64,000 nucleotides of DNA from Dermanyssus gallinae (GCA_003439945.1 QVRM01002092.1:1-64000), one strand, 5' to 3'; positions 24,150 through 36,222 are shown, counted from the stretch's first letter. Made by a program: numbers and translations. Notes: a model not told the origin generated them from the sequence alone.

Positions 24150-25240
24150 GGGTGGCCGCAGTTGTGTTCTCTCGAGGTTACTCCGCCTGGCCACTTTAAT
24201 TTGCCATTAAAGCTGCTCGATCCTGTGTGGCGGTCATTTTTGCCCCGAAGTCCATTTCTGCGAATCTTCGTACCATAAGCCAGGACTCATGACCCTTGAG
24301 GAGCCCCTCTGCAATGGCTTCTTATGTCAGCGGATTTCTCAGTTTTAGGTTCCGGGACAGTATCTCCCGTTCAGTATTGAAAAAGGCACAGCGTTTGTGC
24401 CAGGCAGTGCCTTACATCTTCAGCCTCTCCTCAGTTCAGCTGAGGAGCTATTACTGAAAGCAGCTACCATAGGGCGCCAGCAGTAGGTACTTAAGCAAGC
24501 CATGTTTAAAGCTGTGCCAGGTTTTAAGATTAGGGAGCATTGATTTTGTCCAGTATTCAGAGTGGCCAGGCTGGATTGCTTTCCATTGCTGACCCTGTTT
24601 GCTTGATGCATCTTTTCCTACGTCGGACGGTAACTGAGGGGCATCTCAAACTAGTTTTTCTACTGTTAGGTCCCAGGATCTGCCTGGACAGGACTTGTAT
24701 AGCTGCTGTGAAAGCCATGCGATTTTCTTGTGCGACGCTGAGCAGCGTAGGCCCTTGAATTTTATTGAGACACCGGCGAGTTGTAGCTCTTGTAATTGTG
24801 CGCTCCCAATTTATGGCAACATGGTGCTATCTACTACTGATACTTAAAAACTACGCCAAGAGTCAATTACTCATCCGGGCCGCAAGAAGATTTTTTCAAC
24901 GTTGCTAAGGCCTTGGCAGCTTTTTTGCTGGATAGTGCTCATGAGGTGTTCCCGTGATAGCGCTATCCGGGATTACGACCAGGTACTTAACCATAGGTGA
25001 AGGTGTTACTGGGTGTTCTTCCATGCGTACGTTTATATTCACTGGAGGGCGCTTCAGGTTGTTTAAAATAGTTGCTTTCGTTCCTTTAAGAACTCAATTG
25101 AAGATCTAGTGTTCGAAATTGCTGTCGAATAGCGACCAGGGATCTACCGTCGCTGTGGCTACGTCATTGAGTGTACGCAGTTTATCGGGCCCTGTAGGCC
25201 AAAAGGCAATAACGGAGCAGAAAGAAACCGCAGTGCGAAC
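24150..25240 (-). mobile_element. Decayed non-LTR retrotransposon, minus strand, 3' half
   Basis: On the minus strand, in order, are an RT segment NDVATATVDPW (25136-25165, at the place of ADDV in the catalytic box) and RPPVNINVRMEEHPVT (about 25000-25052), then MVKYLVVIPDSAITGTPHEH (24935-24994). The last two match the RT thumb boundary with its typical vkYLGv.iD..ltw..H pattern. Further on, AEDVRHCLAQ (about 24400-24425) fits the C-terminal Cys/His motif of LINE ORF2. Stops and frameshifts are present throughout. Confidence 0.7.
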
Positions 25241-25720
25241 CAACTGGAACTAAGTGTAAAGCACCAATGTTATTTTGAGCAGCCCTTATTACGGACGGTA
25301 ACGAGCACTGCCACAAGGTGACTTCGGTACGAACACTTGAGCGATTTTGTTGTGACTGCATCGTCCACGTCTTCGCAGATCTCTTCGTTCTGAAGAGCTC
25401 TTTGTGCTACTCTGTATTTTCCCCATAGATAGGAAGGTCTGCTCGGCGCCGTACTCTGCAGCGCGTGCATACTCGTCGCAAATAGTGGCAGATCCTCCAG
25501 GCATCAGGAGTAGTGCCTCGCACAATCAGTTGAATTTTGCATACAGCTGTTCTTGAAGCTCTTTTAACATCTAGTTCAGCTGATGCGAAGTCAATATTGT
25601 TGCAAGAGCACGTAGGGCATCCGCACAGGGCGCAGTATCTAATTGCACGACACTGCGAAGGTCGCTTCATTTTCTTTTTGTCATAACTCTCTTCTGTTTT
25701 TCGGCCTTTGAGTCGCAATC
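25241..25720 (-). pseudogene. Possible 5' portion of the minus-strand LINE
   Basis: A 103-codon minus-strand frame (25407-25718) has no simple repeats and includes QCRAIRYCALCGCPTCSC and KIQLIVRGTTPDAW. Its position upstream of the RT relic suggests LINE ORF1 or linker sequence joined by an internal deletion. The Cys pattern is not a canonical zinc knuckle, so assignment is weak. Confidence 0.3.
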
Positions 25721-26840
25721 CATCTAAGGTAATGTCTGGCTATTCCGCGAGGGTTTGCGTTAAGGCTTTTCTTCTGAGTGATCCTAGCGATTGCCGGGAT
25801 AGCTACTGTCGCTGCCTAAATGCCTTGTGTCTTAGGGAAGTTGCAGGGACTGGTGTAAGTGCGCACAGGCCATTCGCTCTGCACGAGATCCGCGAAGAGT
25901 TGTTCGGTTAGCTTCAATTTAAGGAGAAGGCCTTGTATCTCTGCAGCTCTGAATTTCTGTGGTGGCCAGAGAGAAGAGAGCTCTGAGGGTGGGTCAGTAT
26001 TCGCCTCGACGCACTATGCCCTTGGTCTCTTGGCGGAAAAGGCTCTTCTCGCCCAGGCGCTCGAACCTTCTTCTCAAAGGTGTAGCTATCTTTCCTCTTG
26101 TAAAGCGGATCTAGCCTCGTTCTAAGTGTCTTTAGCTATATTGATTTTCTTTAGGTAGGGCTGTTCTTTAGACTGTGTCCATCGTTGCGCAAGAGCTAAT
26201 AGAGAAGGTCACCTATAGGATGCATGTTTCAAGTTTGCGTTCGAATATTCCTGCCCTTCAGTTAACTAGTGTGCAAGTGTTATACGCACCTCACAGATGT
26301 TCGCTTGATAAACTACACGTGCATTGGCGCTGATTATCGGAACCTTTCTTAGCCACTTCCTTCCAAAATGTTCGTGCAAGTCTGCCAATTCTGGTAATGT
26401 TATTTTACGATCGCAGTTAGAGTGAGGGTGCGCTTATTTCCGATGCTTTGAAAGTTGCAACCTCCATTTTTAAATCGAATGAGGCCTTGCCTGTATATAT
26501 ACATATAGATTCATATGAGCCGTAAATGCAATCGCAACAATGCAATCGCTGAAACCCATTGGTAAATTACGTTTTTCGCCGCCTAGCTATGCTCACTTTT
26601 AAAAACAACCTATGTCCACTTGCATTTCATGCCCATACCATTAGATCGCTTGTAATTCCCATGAATAACAGTTTGTAGGGCGGGCGTCTGCCCCCACCCA
26701 AAAAGGTACTCATCGCGGCACCTTTCTTTGCGGTAAGCGTGAGTCCATGAGACCACAAGGTGACCAGCTCGATCTGTCGATTGCAGTCGTCGAACAAACC
26801 CAAAGTCTGTGTGCTTGGTGACTGACCTATCATCCTTCGA
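25721..26840. other. Region without recognised gene
   Basis: Plus-strand frames at 25708-25911 and 25859-26125 are open but unassigned; they may be antisense to LINE relic sequence. Nothing else was seen. Confidence 0.3.
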
Positions 26841-27965
26841 TACACGTCTACTCTATAGACGGATGAGGTTGCCTGCGCGCGCCGCCAGCAGCGCCACCAC
26901 CACCATCAGAGTTTGAGCTGTGCCGCCGTGTCGCCGTCGTGTCGGAAACCTCCTTCTTTCTTCCTGGAAGGAGAAAGACAGGAGTGAGAAAACAGGATAA
27001 CAGATCAGCGATTGAGCTGTTGTGCCGCCGACGTCCTTCAAATTGAATTAGGGTTGGTTCTATGCCTGTGGCGACTAGCCGCGCTAGCCCGAACAGCAGC
27101 AGTAGCATCTGTTTGTGCTTCCATCCACTACTTGAATCTAGTTAGTGCTAGTGTAGAAAGAATAACAACAACACAACAACAACAACAACAACAACAACAA
27201 CAGCAACAACAACAACAACACCGACAGTGCGGATAGGCCCGCTAGCCTAGAAAGGAGTCTGACGTCATGTCGCCCTGATCGGTGGGGACGCTGGTGCCGA
27301 CGTTGATGGTGATAGTACTGATGATCTTCAGGGAGTTTGTGTGTGTGGGCTCATGTCGATTAAACCTCGCCACCGCCGCCACCGCAGTCGTGGCCAGAGT
27401 GTTCGTAAGCGATCGCGTCGTCGCTCGATTGCGACAACCCCCGACTGAAGTTCAATGAGGCGTCAAGTCTACAAAGGGTTGTTATTGTTGTTGTTATAGG
27501 CCGACCGGCCGGCACATTTGGAAAGGCCTCGATCGGAAGGGGAGACAAAGGATGCGTAAGCGTACTTTGTACCGCTTGCATGTGCATACTTTCTTGCGCA
27601 CGCTCTCTCTCTCTCTTTCTCTCTGTGTTTCGCCATAACCCCATCTCCTTTATCTTCTTCAGCGGTCAGCGCCGAAGCTTGGCCAGCCTCCGGAGGTCTT
27701 TGACCGAAGGTGGTTGTGGCGGCGGGCGATCCTCTGGCGACCCCTTTCTTCCTCCAGTCTGCCTCGACACTTGATTGCAACCTCTTCCGTCCTCGGCGTC
27801 AACCCCTCTCAGCGTGTTGACCTTCTAACCTGAGTCTGGTTGGGTCGACAACAGTGCACTGTCTTGCTGCTGATTACGAACTTGGGTGCGTTTCAATTAA
27901 GTTGGCTGTGTATACTACGATGTAGGCACTGCACTATGAATTCAGATGCGAATGTGGGACGCTCT
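26841..27965. other. GC-richer island with (CAA)n
   Basis: A (CAACAA)n tract at about 27165-27222 encodes an apparent polyglutamine run in the frame at 27012-27236. TTG/GTT repeats lie near 27478-27497 and CT repeats near 27600-27625. No conserved domain was seen in any frame. Confidence 0.4.
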
Positions 27966-27969
27966 GAAA

Positions 27970-28024
<55 letters not shown>

Positions 28025-28048
28025 CGTACTCCCAAATATCAAAAATGT

Positions 28049-28082
<34 letters not shown>

Positions 28083-28083
28083 A
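27970..28083. repeat. Compound (TA)n-(GA)n-(TA)n microsatellite
   Basis: TA (about 27971-28006) passes directly into GA (28005-28024), then unique sequence, then a second TA tract (28055-28082). Confidence 0.9.
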
Positions 28084-28089
28084 ACGCTT

Positions 28090-28785
28090 GCTAGCCAAAA
28101 TTGAAAATATAAGCAACTTACAAATAAATAATTACAAATGAGGTAACTCTTTTCGATAAGGCAATGTCTTATCACTGAACTGGAACTTCTTGACAATGTT
28201 TTCTTCGTCCCAAGCAACATCATGATCAAAGTGATCTTGTTGCTAGGCCATATGATGGCCTCCGATAACCGTAGCCTGTGATTCTAACGGGACACCATTT
28301 GTGGCCGCCCTATGAAGGGATGTAGTATTCTCTCTCGTATAGTATTTGCGTATTTGCGATAGCCTTTTCGAACACTGTAGTGATTCAGATGGTAAACCGT
28401 CTATGCGCGTCAACTGCTTCACACTTTCTTGTACTGTGAACAGTCTATTTTCTTGACGAGTTTTCTTTCAAACTCGATTTTTATCTTTTAATGACCCCCC
28501 ACCCATGTCCACCTCCTTGGTAAAGCCATCAGCTTGCGTTCCAGCGAATTACAGTCGTTGGCATAGAAACAAGATGTCACGCCTCTATCGCCCGTGATCT
28601 GAGCGAAAGATACTGCCGCCAGTCCTGCGACAGTCTTAAATGTCTTATTAGTACCGCAAGGTGTAATACGCGATAATACAACGCGTCTCTTTTTTTTTGT
28701 TAAGCTTAACTTCATTGCGTCGAACTCTGGACTGAGTTTTGGATCATAGGTATGCCTGCGGAATAAGGCAGATTTCTAACGATAC
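28090..28785. other. Region without recognised gene
   Basis: A minus-strand 75-codon frame at 28488-28715 is unassigned. No repeats of note. Confidence 0.3.
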
Positions 28786-29060
28786 AGGGTGTGCCGATAA
28801 AGGAGGCAGAAGGCAGAAAGCCAAACTGTCTGGCTCGACGAACCTTTCGTTGCATCGCGTTAGGTTTCTTTGATCGATTTTGAGAATTTTTTTAACGCTC
28901 TGACAACTACATTTTAGACGCTCGTAATGAGCTAATTTGCCTTTGGCACGATATCGTTTAAATGCATCCATTGTCATCGCGTTCTCGTACTGGATTTTAT
29001 ATAGGCTTTCTCCAGCAGATGTATGTAGCAGCAGGACAATGACAACCACGTCTAACAAAT
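28786..29060 (-). repeat. Possible transposon end
   Basis: The string atacagggtgtgccgataaa at 28786-28805 resembles the ACAGGGTGT-type termini common to arthropod DNA transposons. It is followed by a 106-codon minus-strand frame (28744-29064) with no recognised domain. The other end was not found. Confidence 0.3.
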
Positions 29061-29062
29061 AC

Positions 29063-29170
29063 AACCAGCAAGGCCGGGGCTCGAACTTGCGATTGTTTTG
29101 TTAACCATGCTTGCCATGGCAACGCCCCGTTCCGAACGGTGCGTTAGCCGCCTAAGCTACCGCCGGTACA
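29063..29170 (-). mobile_element. tRNA-like SINE head
   Basis: Read on the minus strand, this gives tagcttaggcggctaacgca (matching the tRNA A box) and, about 55 nt later, aagttcgagccccggcc (matching the B box GGTTCGANNCC). The spacing and flanks fit a tRNA-derived element rather than a functional tRNA: no good anticodon stem or acceptor pairing was found by eye. A TA tract follows at 29180-29206. Confidence 0.6.
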
Positions 29171-29485
29171 AACATCTATGTTATATATATATATACATAT
29201 ATATATCATTTTTGTCGCGTCTGATTCATCGAGAGCGGGCGTGCTATCGACTCGCTCTTTTATATAAGTCGCTTTTGTCAAGCTTGAGCGTCTATAGCGA
29301 TCTCTTCTACCACAATGATTTCCTGTAGGATCTGAGGATTTAGTTTAGAGTGATGTGCATTATAGGCCCTGAAGTACTTTATAGGCCCCAAAGCGTGCCC
29401 AAAAGCTGTAGCCTCTGTTAGCGCGCAGAGCTATTCGTGTGCGTTCTGACTAGACATTTGCAGATCATCCCAGTGCGCGTTTTTC

Positions 29486-30330
29486 TTGTCTGTCTCCAAC
29501 GAACAATCAACATGGGGAACGATTGAGAGCGTCGGATCTACCTCGACTATAGACACCGGTATACCATATGAAGCAAATCCGGCTCACCAACCGAGCATTG
29601 GCGCCAAGCGTAAAGAGCCAGCTTCGTCGCCAGAAAACAAAGCCAAAACACACATCAATGTGTGCATTTTTTTAACAGCGATATATCAATAGAAAATAAG
29701 ACCCTTTCAAGAGAAGAACGAAACCTGGGGAAAAAGGATCCACCCAGAAGCTGTTACTTGACACCAGCCTTGGAGACTTCGCGGTATCGGCTTACCGCTC
29801 ATACTTATCATCATTCCGGGCGGCGATTCAAGGAGTTTTAACTTGCCTCATAAAGGGAGAAATTTTGATAGAACTAGCACCGCTAAGGGTCATCCATGTA
29901 AAATGACTTACGCGTTTTCAGGCCGGGGCTAGGTCCGCTTTGGGTAAAGTGACCCTGTCGATAACCCGGCAACCCCGCACATTGATATTTTTGGGATTTT
30001 AATTGCACCAGGTTGTGCTTGAACTTGACCAGCCTAGGCTTTGCCACAAGCGCCTACGGCTTGGACATTTCGAAACGGCACACACAACAGCAAGTCTGCA
30101 GGAAGTGAGGCAACCCAGTCCACCTGGCAGCAAACTGCACCGACCGGACGCGGTGTATCAACTCTCGGGCTGCCCACCTGTCTGGTTCGCCATCCTGCCC
30201 CCGTCTAGCCTATCTCCGAGATAAAAATAGACTATTCCTCGAAGCCAGAACTCTGCAACAGGTTCGGGTAATGTACCCTGCTGCTGAAATCACCAGCAGT
30301 TGGCCAAACCCCACATCCCGTTTAGACACC
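29486..30330 (+). pseudogene. LINE ORF1 (gag-like) remnant
   Basis: The 68-codon frame at 29486-29692 is Ser/Thr/Pro-rich and contains a basic patch (GAKRKEP) typical of ORF1 N-termini. Next comes a stretch readable as AVSAYRSYLSSFRAAIQGVL..KGEILIEL, matching the RRM-like fold of gag proteins. Around 30045-30210, across one frameshift, are LRLGHFETAH and then CRK.GNPVHLAANCT and RCINSRAAHLSGSPSCPR. These are the remains of two zinc knuckles; one Cys is a stop and another is Ser. Confidence 0.65.
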
Positions 30331-30434
30331 CGCCGCAACATCCAAGTGGGCACCCTACGTACGCTAACGTTCTCAACTAGTTTTTCAAGCTACGCTAAGC
30401 TTCCTTATACAAGACCGTTTCAAGGTAACTAAGG

Positions 30435-31035
30435 GTGACGTGTCAGGCGCCCGCGGGCTTATCGGGTCGTCGTACGTCCTGGCTCTCAGCACGAATTACC
30501 TGACGGCCCTTCGCGGCAAAGACCCCCCGGCTCAACCAGACCTACACTGGTCAGCCTTTTCCGACCCTTCGCTTTCCTAAACCACGTCAGGAGAAGAAGT
30601 TACAGCCGCGGTCAAGATTTTTTCACGGAGTTCCGCCGGGGTTCTTGACTTTATCCGACCCCAACTACTAATGGACTTACTATCTTCAACCCTGGCTAAC
30701 GGGCGCTGGCAAATGTCGTCGACTTACTTCTTTAGGGTGCCCCTCCATCTCAACTGATGAGGCTTTTCGCCCTACAGAAGGAAGACGGGTCAGTGAGGTC
30801 GAGTGCTTGTTACTTTACCTTACGCAGGCTAGCCGCAAAGATTGTCTGTAATCGAAATAGGGATATGATTTGCGAAGCGACTGGCTGTTCCGTACCAGCC
30901 GGGGTCGAGGCCACTGCGCATGCCGCCTGAGCTTTCATCGATTCAAGCACGCTCTCTGAAGTCCTCGAGAAGATTGATTTCAAGAACGCCCTCCGAAGCC
31001 CGCTCCCTTGGAGGAGACGGCGCGCAATCTTGCCT
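30435..31035 (+). pseudogene. LINE reverse transcriptase fragment
   Basis: The readable run includes TALRGKDPPAQPD, SGEEVTAAVKIFSRSSAG then VLDFIRPQLLMDLLS. Later are TLRRLAAKIV (30817-30846), ATGCSVPAGVEATAHAA and KIDFKNALRS, whose Asp at 30976-30978 is the first catalytic Asp (usual form lDf.NAFns). These follow the order of the RT fingers and palm in a LINE family common in invertebrates. The frame is broken at least once (stop after the SDPSLS segment), and sequence after 31035 no longer fits. Confidence 0.75.
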
Positions 31036-31055
31036 TGACGGCGTCCGTGGCGCAT

Positions 31056-31260
31056 CCCGCAATGAGGTTTGCGACCCTTTGCTCATATTGAGTTGCTGAC
31101 CATTCTTTCTGGTGTCCAGCTTCGGCGGGCTCGTGGCCGCACTTGTTTCCAATTGAGCTTTTAAGTCTGTGAGAGCGACAGAATCAAGAAGGGTTCTAGC
31201 CTGTTGCAAAGACCTGTGGAGGTAAGCTGCTAGAACTATCTAGGATAGGACAATCGCATC
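31056..31260 (-). other. Unassigned segment beside the LINE RT fragment
   Basis: An 88-codon minus-strand frame at 30943-31209 extends over this segment and the antisense of the RT fragment. Its first residues (QARTLLDSVALTDLKAQLET) loosely recall the region downstream of RT in the same LINE family, which would mean an inversion. That is speculative. Confidence 0.2.
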
Positions 31261-32380
31261 AGGCAAGCCTAGGCCACCCCAAAAAAACGGGGAAATATAT
31301 ATATATATATATATATATCACAAAACGGATCAAATAAAAGCAATTTGGTTAACACAGGGTAGCACCTTATATATGACCTCGTACTTGACATGAGTTTAAA
31401 TAGAAGACGAAAGCGATAAAGTTTGCCGTTATGGTCCGAAATGAATAGACTTTCCCTTCCGCCTTTAAAGTGCTTTAGGTAAACAAACGATAGCAACGCA
31501 GCCGATTGGAACGTACTCGTATGCGGTAAACGCACGCAGACGCCCAAATTTTTTATACTCTGCTATACGAGCTTTCACTTTGTTGAGTAGCTTTATTGAG
31601 TTCATACCGGTATATGTATGATTTATGCACGATAGTGTTATACTACTGAACTAAATAATTAAGCTTCACTCTGTCTTATCAAATTACTTCATCTGCGTTC
31701 TTCACGCATTTTTCGATTCTGTGTTTGCTGGTAACAGCAGTCTGTACAGCTACGTTAGTATATGTCAATGTAAAGCTCTCACCAAATATATATATATATA
31801 TATATATACATACGTAGCGCACACTGCTAAAACTCTCTTTACTACCGCGATGTTTCTCGTCACGCTTAATCTGTCGGCAAGGCGCATTTATTGAACCTTT
31901 CACGTTTACGCCTGTAGACCTCGATCGGCTGCGTTTCGAGTCTTCAAACCTCAGAGTAGCTAGATTCGACGGATCTATCAATAGTTGCAAGTGTTTGCCG
32001 ATAAATCGCTGCATCTGCAACGCTGCATTTTCCTGCCGCCGACGTGACAGCTGCGTTTAATCATGTTAGCCCGACGAGTAGATCGAATACTTCTGCCACT
32101 GCTATATATGCGTGTACGTATACGGTAGAGAACGGAACGTAGAGATTCCCTTGACATGATCTTAAGGGTAGATGGAAGTAATTTGAAAAAGTAAACCAGA
32201 AGGCGTGTGATCTTGAGCTGGGAGCATTGCATCTGACACGCATCTCGCGCCGCTAGCAAGTAAGAAGATGTTGTGCGCGTAGTTTAGATATGCCACTTTT
32301 AACTAGAGTTTTTTTGTCTCTGTTCTTGTCTGCGGTTCCTGGTTGGCATTGCGAACGCCGTCTGGGCTTCACTGTCGTTC
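31261..32380. other. AT-rich region with two short TA tracts
   Basis: TA tracts occur at about 31293-31318 and 31783-31809. ORFs of 60-113 codons on the minus strand are unassigned. Confidence 0.35.
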
Positions 32381-32394
32381 AACGTTCGTGTACA

Positions 32395-32502
32395 ATCATA
32401 ATAATAATATTGTTTTTGACAGTTTAATGTTGTTGACGTTGTCTTTGTTGTTGTTGCTGTTGTTGTTGTTGTTGTTGTTTTTGCTGTTGTTGTTGTTGCC
32501 CT
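32395..32502. repeat. (GTT)n / (TTG)n low-complexity tract
   Basis: GTT-type trinucleotides dominate about 32425-32500 and generate apparent poly-Leu (plus) and poly-Thr (minus) frames. Confidence 0.9.
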
Positions 32503-32889
32503 CACTGTGCGTTTTGACTGTGCCTCATAACGGCACGCAGCGGATGCCTGCAGAGAGCAGATAGGTAGATGATACATACGTCGAAGATGGCGACTCCCTG
32601 CACCGCCGTGCATCATTATCTGTCCTGCCCGTATATCAGTCGGTGGATGGCTGCCACGCGATCAACAACCAGCACTGTCGTATCTCTGCCGGCGAGCCCG
32701 GAGCGATTTCATGTAGCCGTAAGGCGCCTGCCTATAAGGCATACATAACCACCCAACCAGGCAGCGCGAGCCACAAATCAGAGCCCGTCAACTCGGCCAG
32801 GTTGACAAGAACATTCAACTCATCAACAGCTCCTCATGAATATGCGTCGCGCTTGCTCGCAGATGCATATGCGAGTGTGTACTTTTACA

Positions 32890-32942
<53 letters not shown>
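32890..32942. repeat. (TA)n microsatellite
   Basis: About 52 bp of perfect TA. Confidence 0.95.
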
Positions 32943-32943
<1 letters not shown>

Positions 32944-32998
32944 GCGAGTACCTTGATAATTATTCACTAGTTAACCACCATCATTACAGTCGCTGACG

Positions 32999-33151
32999 GC
33001 TGACACAGCTGCTACCGATGCCACCATGAGCCTGCCCACCAGTCCGTGCCGTGCTAACGACGTTTGAGCTCTGACGAAGATCTAGTCGGCGTGTTCTTTG
33101 TGTTCGACCACTCTGGCCAGTTAGCTATCCGCGCAGCGTTGTGACCGCCAG
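32999..33151 (+). other. Possible noncoding or leader exon with short ORF (weak)
   Basis: An excellent splice-donor match, CAG|GTAAGG, has its exon edge at 33151. Upstream in the same GC-rich block, an ATG at 33026 sits in gccaccATGA, an optimal initiation context, and opens a 13-codon ORF ending at 33067. This combination is what a 5' leader exon with an upstream ORF would look like. No acceptor or downstream exon could be paired with it. Confidence 0.2.
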
Positions 33152-33391
33152 GTAAGGAAAGCAGACACAGCGGCGTGTTTCTTCTCACTACCTTGATATT
33201 AGTTGTCATTTCGTTTGCTCATGAATAATCGTGTGTGTCCGGCTTGCCTACGTCGGTACGTATAGGGTTTTTTCTCCACGGTTACATTGATATGCACTAT
33301 CGAGATTGCTGTTTGTCGTCTTCACTAGTCAAGCTTATCGATCCTTTCGAACGAACGTAGGGTACTTTTAATGCCAAAGTCCGAGTTATGT

Positions 33392-33397
<6 letters not shown>

Positions 33398-33462
<65 letters not shown>

Positions 33463-33465
33463 GTT
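33398..33465. repeat. (TA)n microsatellite
   Basis: About 68 bp of TA with one TTA interruption. Confidence 0.95.
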
Positions 33466-35014
33466 GTGTACTACAGATCACAACGTGGGCAAGTACATAA
33501 TTTACCAGCTTTATAGTAGCCCGGCGGGTGCACAAAGTATATAGTGAAACACATGGACTGCAAATCGATTAGTGAAATGACAAGTTTCCATATTGGAAGT
33601 GTTTCACAACACGCGAGGCAGACTGTAGATTCGCTACAAAAGAAAACTCGGGCAGGTTTGAAGAAAGCAGCATTGAGTTTATCGAGATCAGCAAGGCTTG
33701 TTGGAATTAGATAAGGCCATATCGCTTGTATCTAACACCCTGCTGAGGAGGCTATCATTATAACAAGTAACTGCAAAGTTGCTTTTAAAGGTACGCTGGC
33801 ATTTAAATACTGTGAAATTACATAAGATCCTTACGAAGTCTTTCCTTGGCATATAAATATGAATACACAATCCAGTATCCACATATAAAAATGCATACAC
33901 AATCCAGTGTTAATTCGACACCAAGGTAAAAGAAATGTTTCCCACACTCGACAGGGTCTCCGTCTCCCCTGAATTTAATTATAATTTAAAATCAGGGTAA
34001 ATATGCAACCAAATATATTTAATAGCGCCACATTATAATCAAGTGAATGCTCTGACCCGGCCTTGGTAAACTAATATATAACGAAATACAATACATGATA
34101 TCAACTTCATGATGCACAGGCATCGCCGGCAGCTAGAAGTGACTAGTTTGGAACTCACAGACTCACTAAATCTTAACTTCGACAACCGTTTTCATCTGGC
34201 GGCCGCTAGATTCACCCCCTTCGTTAACATGGGACTCCATGGGAATCCGACGTCGGGTACCGATGAAAACGGCCCACAGTAATCATACCACGAATTGAAT
34301 CACCATTAATTTGGTACTCCATGCATTTAGCATTTTCCTAAAACGTGTTTGCTTTATGAACTTAATGGCAAAATTGGAATGTATTGAGTGTGAAAAATAA
34401 AGACTGAGGCATCAAAAAATCTCGACTTCTGCAAACAGTTCTAAGTATGGCTAATAATTTTGCCAGTTAGATGCTTTGCTTTTAATGTTTACGCATGTTA
34501 GATGTCATGTCTTGATATATATATCAGTTTCTCCATTGATCAACTGGTTCTCTTGCAACTACACATTTTGTCAAGCTATCCGATCAGCCACATAGGTGGA
34601 ATAAAAAATATTAATTTTCCTGTCATACCTCGAGACGACATTGCCAAATATAAGAAAGGTCTCCCCCATTCGGCGTTTTCTTATATAATACAACTATACT
34701 ATTGTAAATGATTAAAATAAGTAATTCACAATGGTATTTTCATATCGGATATGTTTTAAGCCTATATACTTGTGTTAGAAATGTATGAACTTTAGGCATA
34801 TATGCGCTCTATTACATTATTTTCACTCAATGATTTACCGTGTCGGAGAACCCACCTTCGAAGCAATTCAGGGTGTATTATGGGTCAGGTTACGCCACTT
34901 TTTCAAGAGAGCTTTGTTGCTCTGTATACAAACTTTCGTCTTTTTGTAATAATCAGTAACATTTTTGACAAACCTCAAAGACGTAGAGCGCAATGATTTA
35001 TTGAATATTGTAAC
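33466..35014. other. AT-rich unique sequence
   Basis: Nothing recognisable. Unassigned frames lie at 33688-33900 (minus), 34502-34711 (plus) and 34802-34996 (plus). A 20-nt direct repeat (atacacaatccagt context) occurs at about 33862-33907. Confidence 0.35.
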
Positions 35015-35085
35015 TATAAAAAATACTTTTCGGGCTGTCCCCTAGCCAAGATTTAAGGTCCATAAGTAAATTTGTGTAGCCTTTT
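35015..35085 (-). mobile_element. SINE fragment (3' part)
   Basis: The plus strand reads aaatacttttcgggctgtcc then cctagccaagatttaaggtc cat. This is the complement of the tail shared by the SINE copies at 11690-11816 and 51462-51625. Similarity fades after the cgt/gtccat block, so the tRNA-like head is missing or too diverged. Confidence 0.65.
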
Positions 35086-36186
35086 AGACGGCTCGCTGCT
35101 GCTGCACCGCATTAGTAAAACTGACCCCCCCTTATGTTATATGCGAACCTGCAACTAGAAGTACCCCCTACAAGCGGCAAATATTGACTAAGAGGCAAGA
35201 AATGACCCGAATTTTTTGTTGCTACTGGTTTGTAGCGTTATTTAAAATAATAATTATTATATACACCTTCTGGAGACGCGCTTGGGAGTTCACATTTGGC
35301 CCTTATAGACGCACTCTATGATTTGCCGGAAAATCTATGTTTCTTCAAATTAGTCCGAATCGTTCAGGGTGGGGGGAAGCTATGTGAACGCACCCTTTCT
35401 CATAATAAGGCCTTCTGGAGAAACTAAACCACTTCTGCACTCGATTGCCAACCACCTAAATGTTATACCTGCGAAAACAGCTACCACAAGTAGAGTTGTG
35501 TTGCGTTCTAAACGACGCTGTTAAGCAAATGCAAGGCTAGTTAGGCTCGACGCCCCTTCTTTCCTGAACGCGACGTCGCAGGGCAAATTTATTGCTAGCC
35601 ATAAGTGCCTAGGACTGGAATCGTCGCGGCAGCACAGCTTCAGTGCTTATACACAAATCAAAGTAGTCATATTAAATACTGCCTTTGAACTAGTGCTAGT
35701 AGCGATAGAAGCGCTAGTGGGTGCTGGGTGTCCTGTACAAACATGTTGTCTTTGTAAAGCATGCTTACTTCATGCTTATCTCAATGTACCATGTCCTCCC
35801 CCCCGTCCACCGTTTATGCCTATGGTCGAGGCACACGACGCGCAGTCATTTCAAAGAACACCCGCAACCACAATAATAGCGTCAATGACAACACCGATAT
35901 TAATACTGACAACAGCAATAGACTAAACTACTGCCGTACGACAGGAACAGCAACAACAATAACGACAGCAACAACATCAACAATGTTCACAGAACTCTTT
36001 AGTCTTCCTCAGTATCGGGGGATTGCGGTACTACTACTTCTGTTTAAGCCCCACCGTAGCAATGAGGTAGGCTTGCCTGTTCATAGCCACCCAAGGAGCT
36101 ATTTCGATCTGTCAATTAATCGAGGATTATGGCCTAACTCGTCGTTTCTTTGTGTGCGTGGCCATAGAGTGGCCCCTTCTTGCTCC
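35086..36186. other. Region without recognised gene
   Basis: AT-rich on the left. From about 35690 it becomes GC-richer with AAC/ACA trinucleotides (35870-35990). The 169-codon plus frame at 35761-36270 reads through these repeats and the adjacent TA tract and is not convincing. Confidence 0.3.
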
Positions 36187-36187
36187 C

Positions 36188-36218
<31 letters not shown>

Positions 36219-36222
36219 TACA
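36187..36222. repeat. (TA)n microsatellite
   Basis: About 35 bp of TA with a CA step. Confidence 0.95.

Larger units (their letters stand above)
29480..31050 (+). mobile_element. Decayed non-LTR retrotransposon, plus strand
   Basis: ORF1-type sequence (29486-30330) is followed directly by reverse-transcriptase-type sequence (30435-31035). The endonuclease region is missing, so the copy is internally deleted as well as frameshifted. It differs from the other two LINE relics in its RT motifs, which are of the type with a conserved TLRRLAAK box. No poly-A tail or target duplication was identified. Confidence 0.75.

Noticed and set aside
29063..29170. Functional tRNA gene
   Set aside because: A and B boxes are present, but acceptor and anticodon stems do not pair convincingly by eye. 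A tRNA-derived repeat is more likely.
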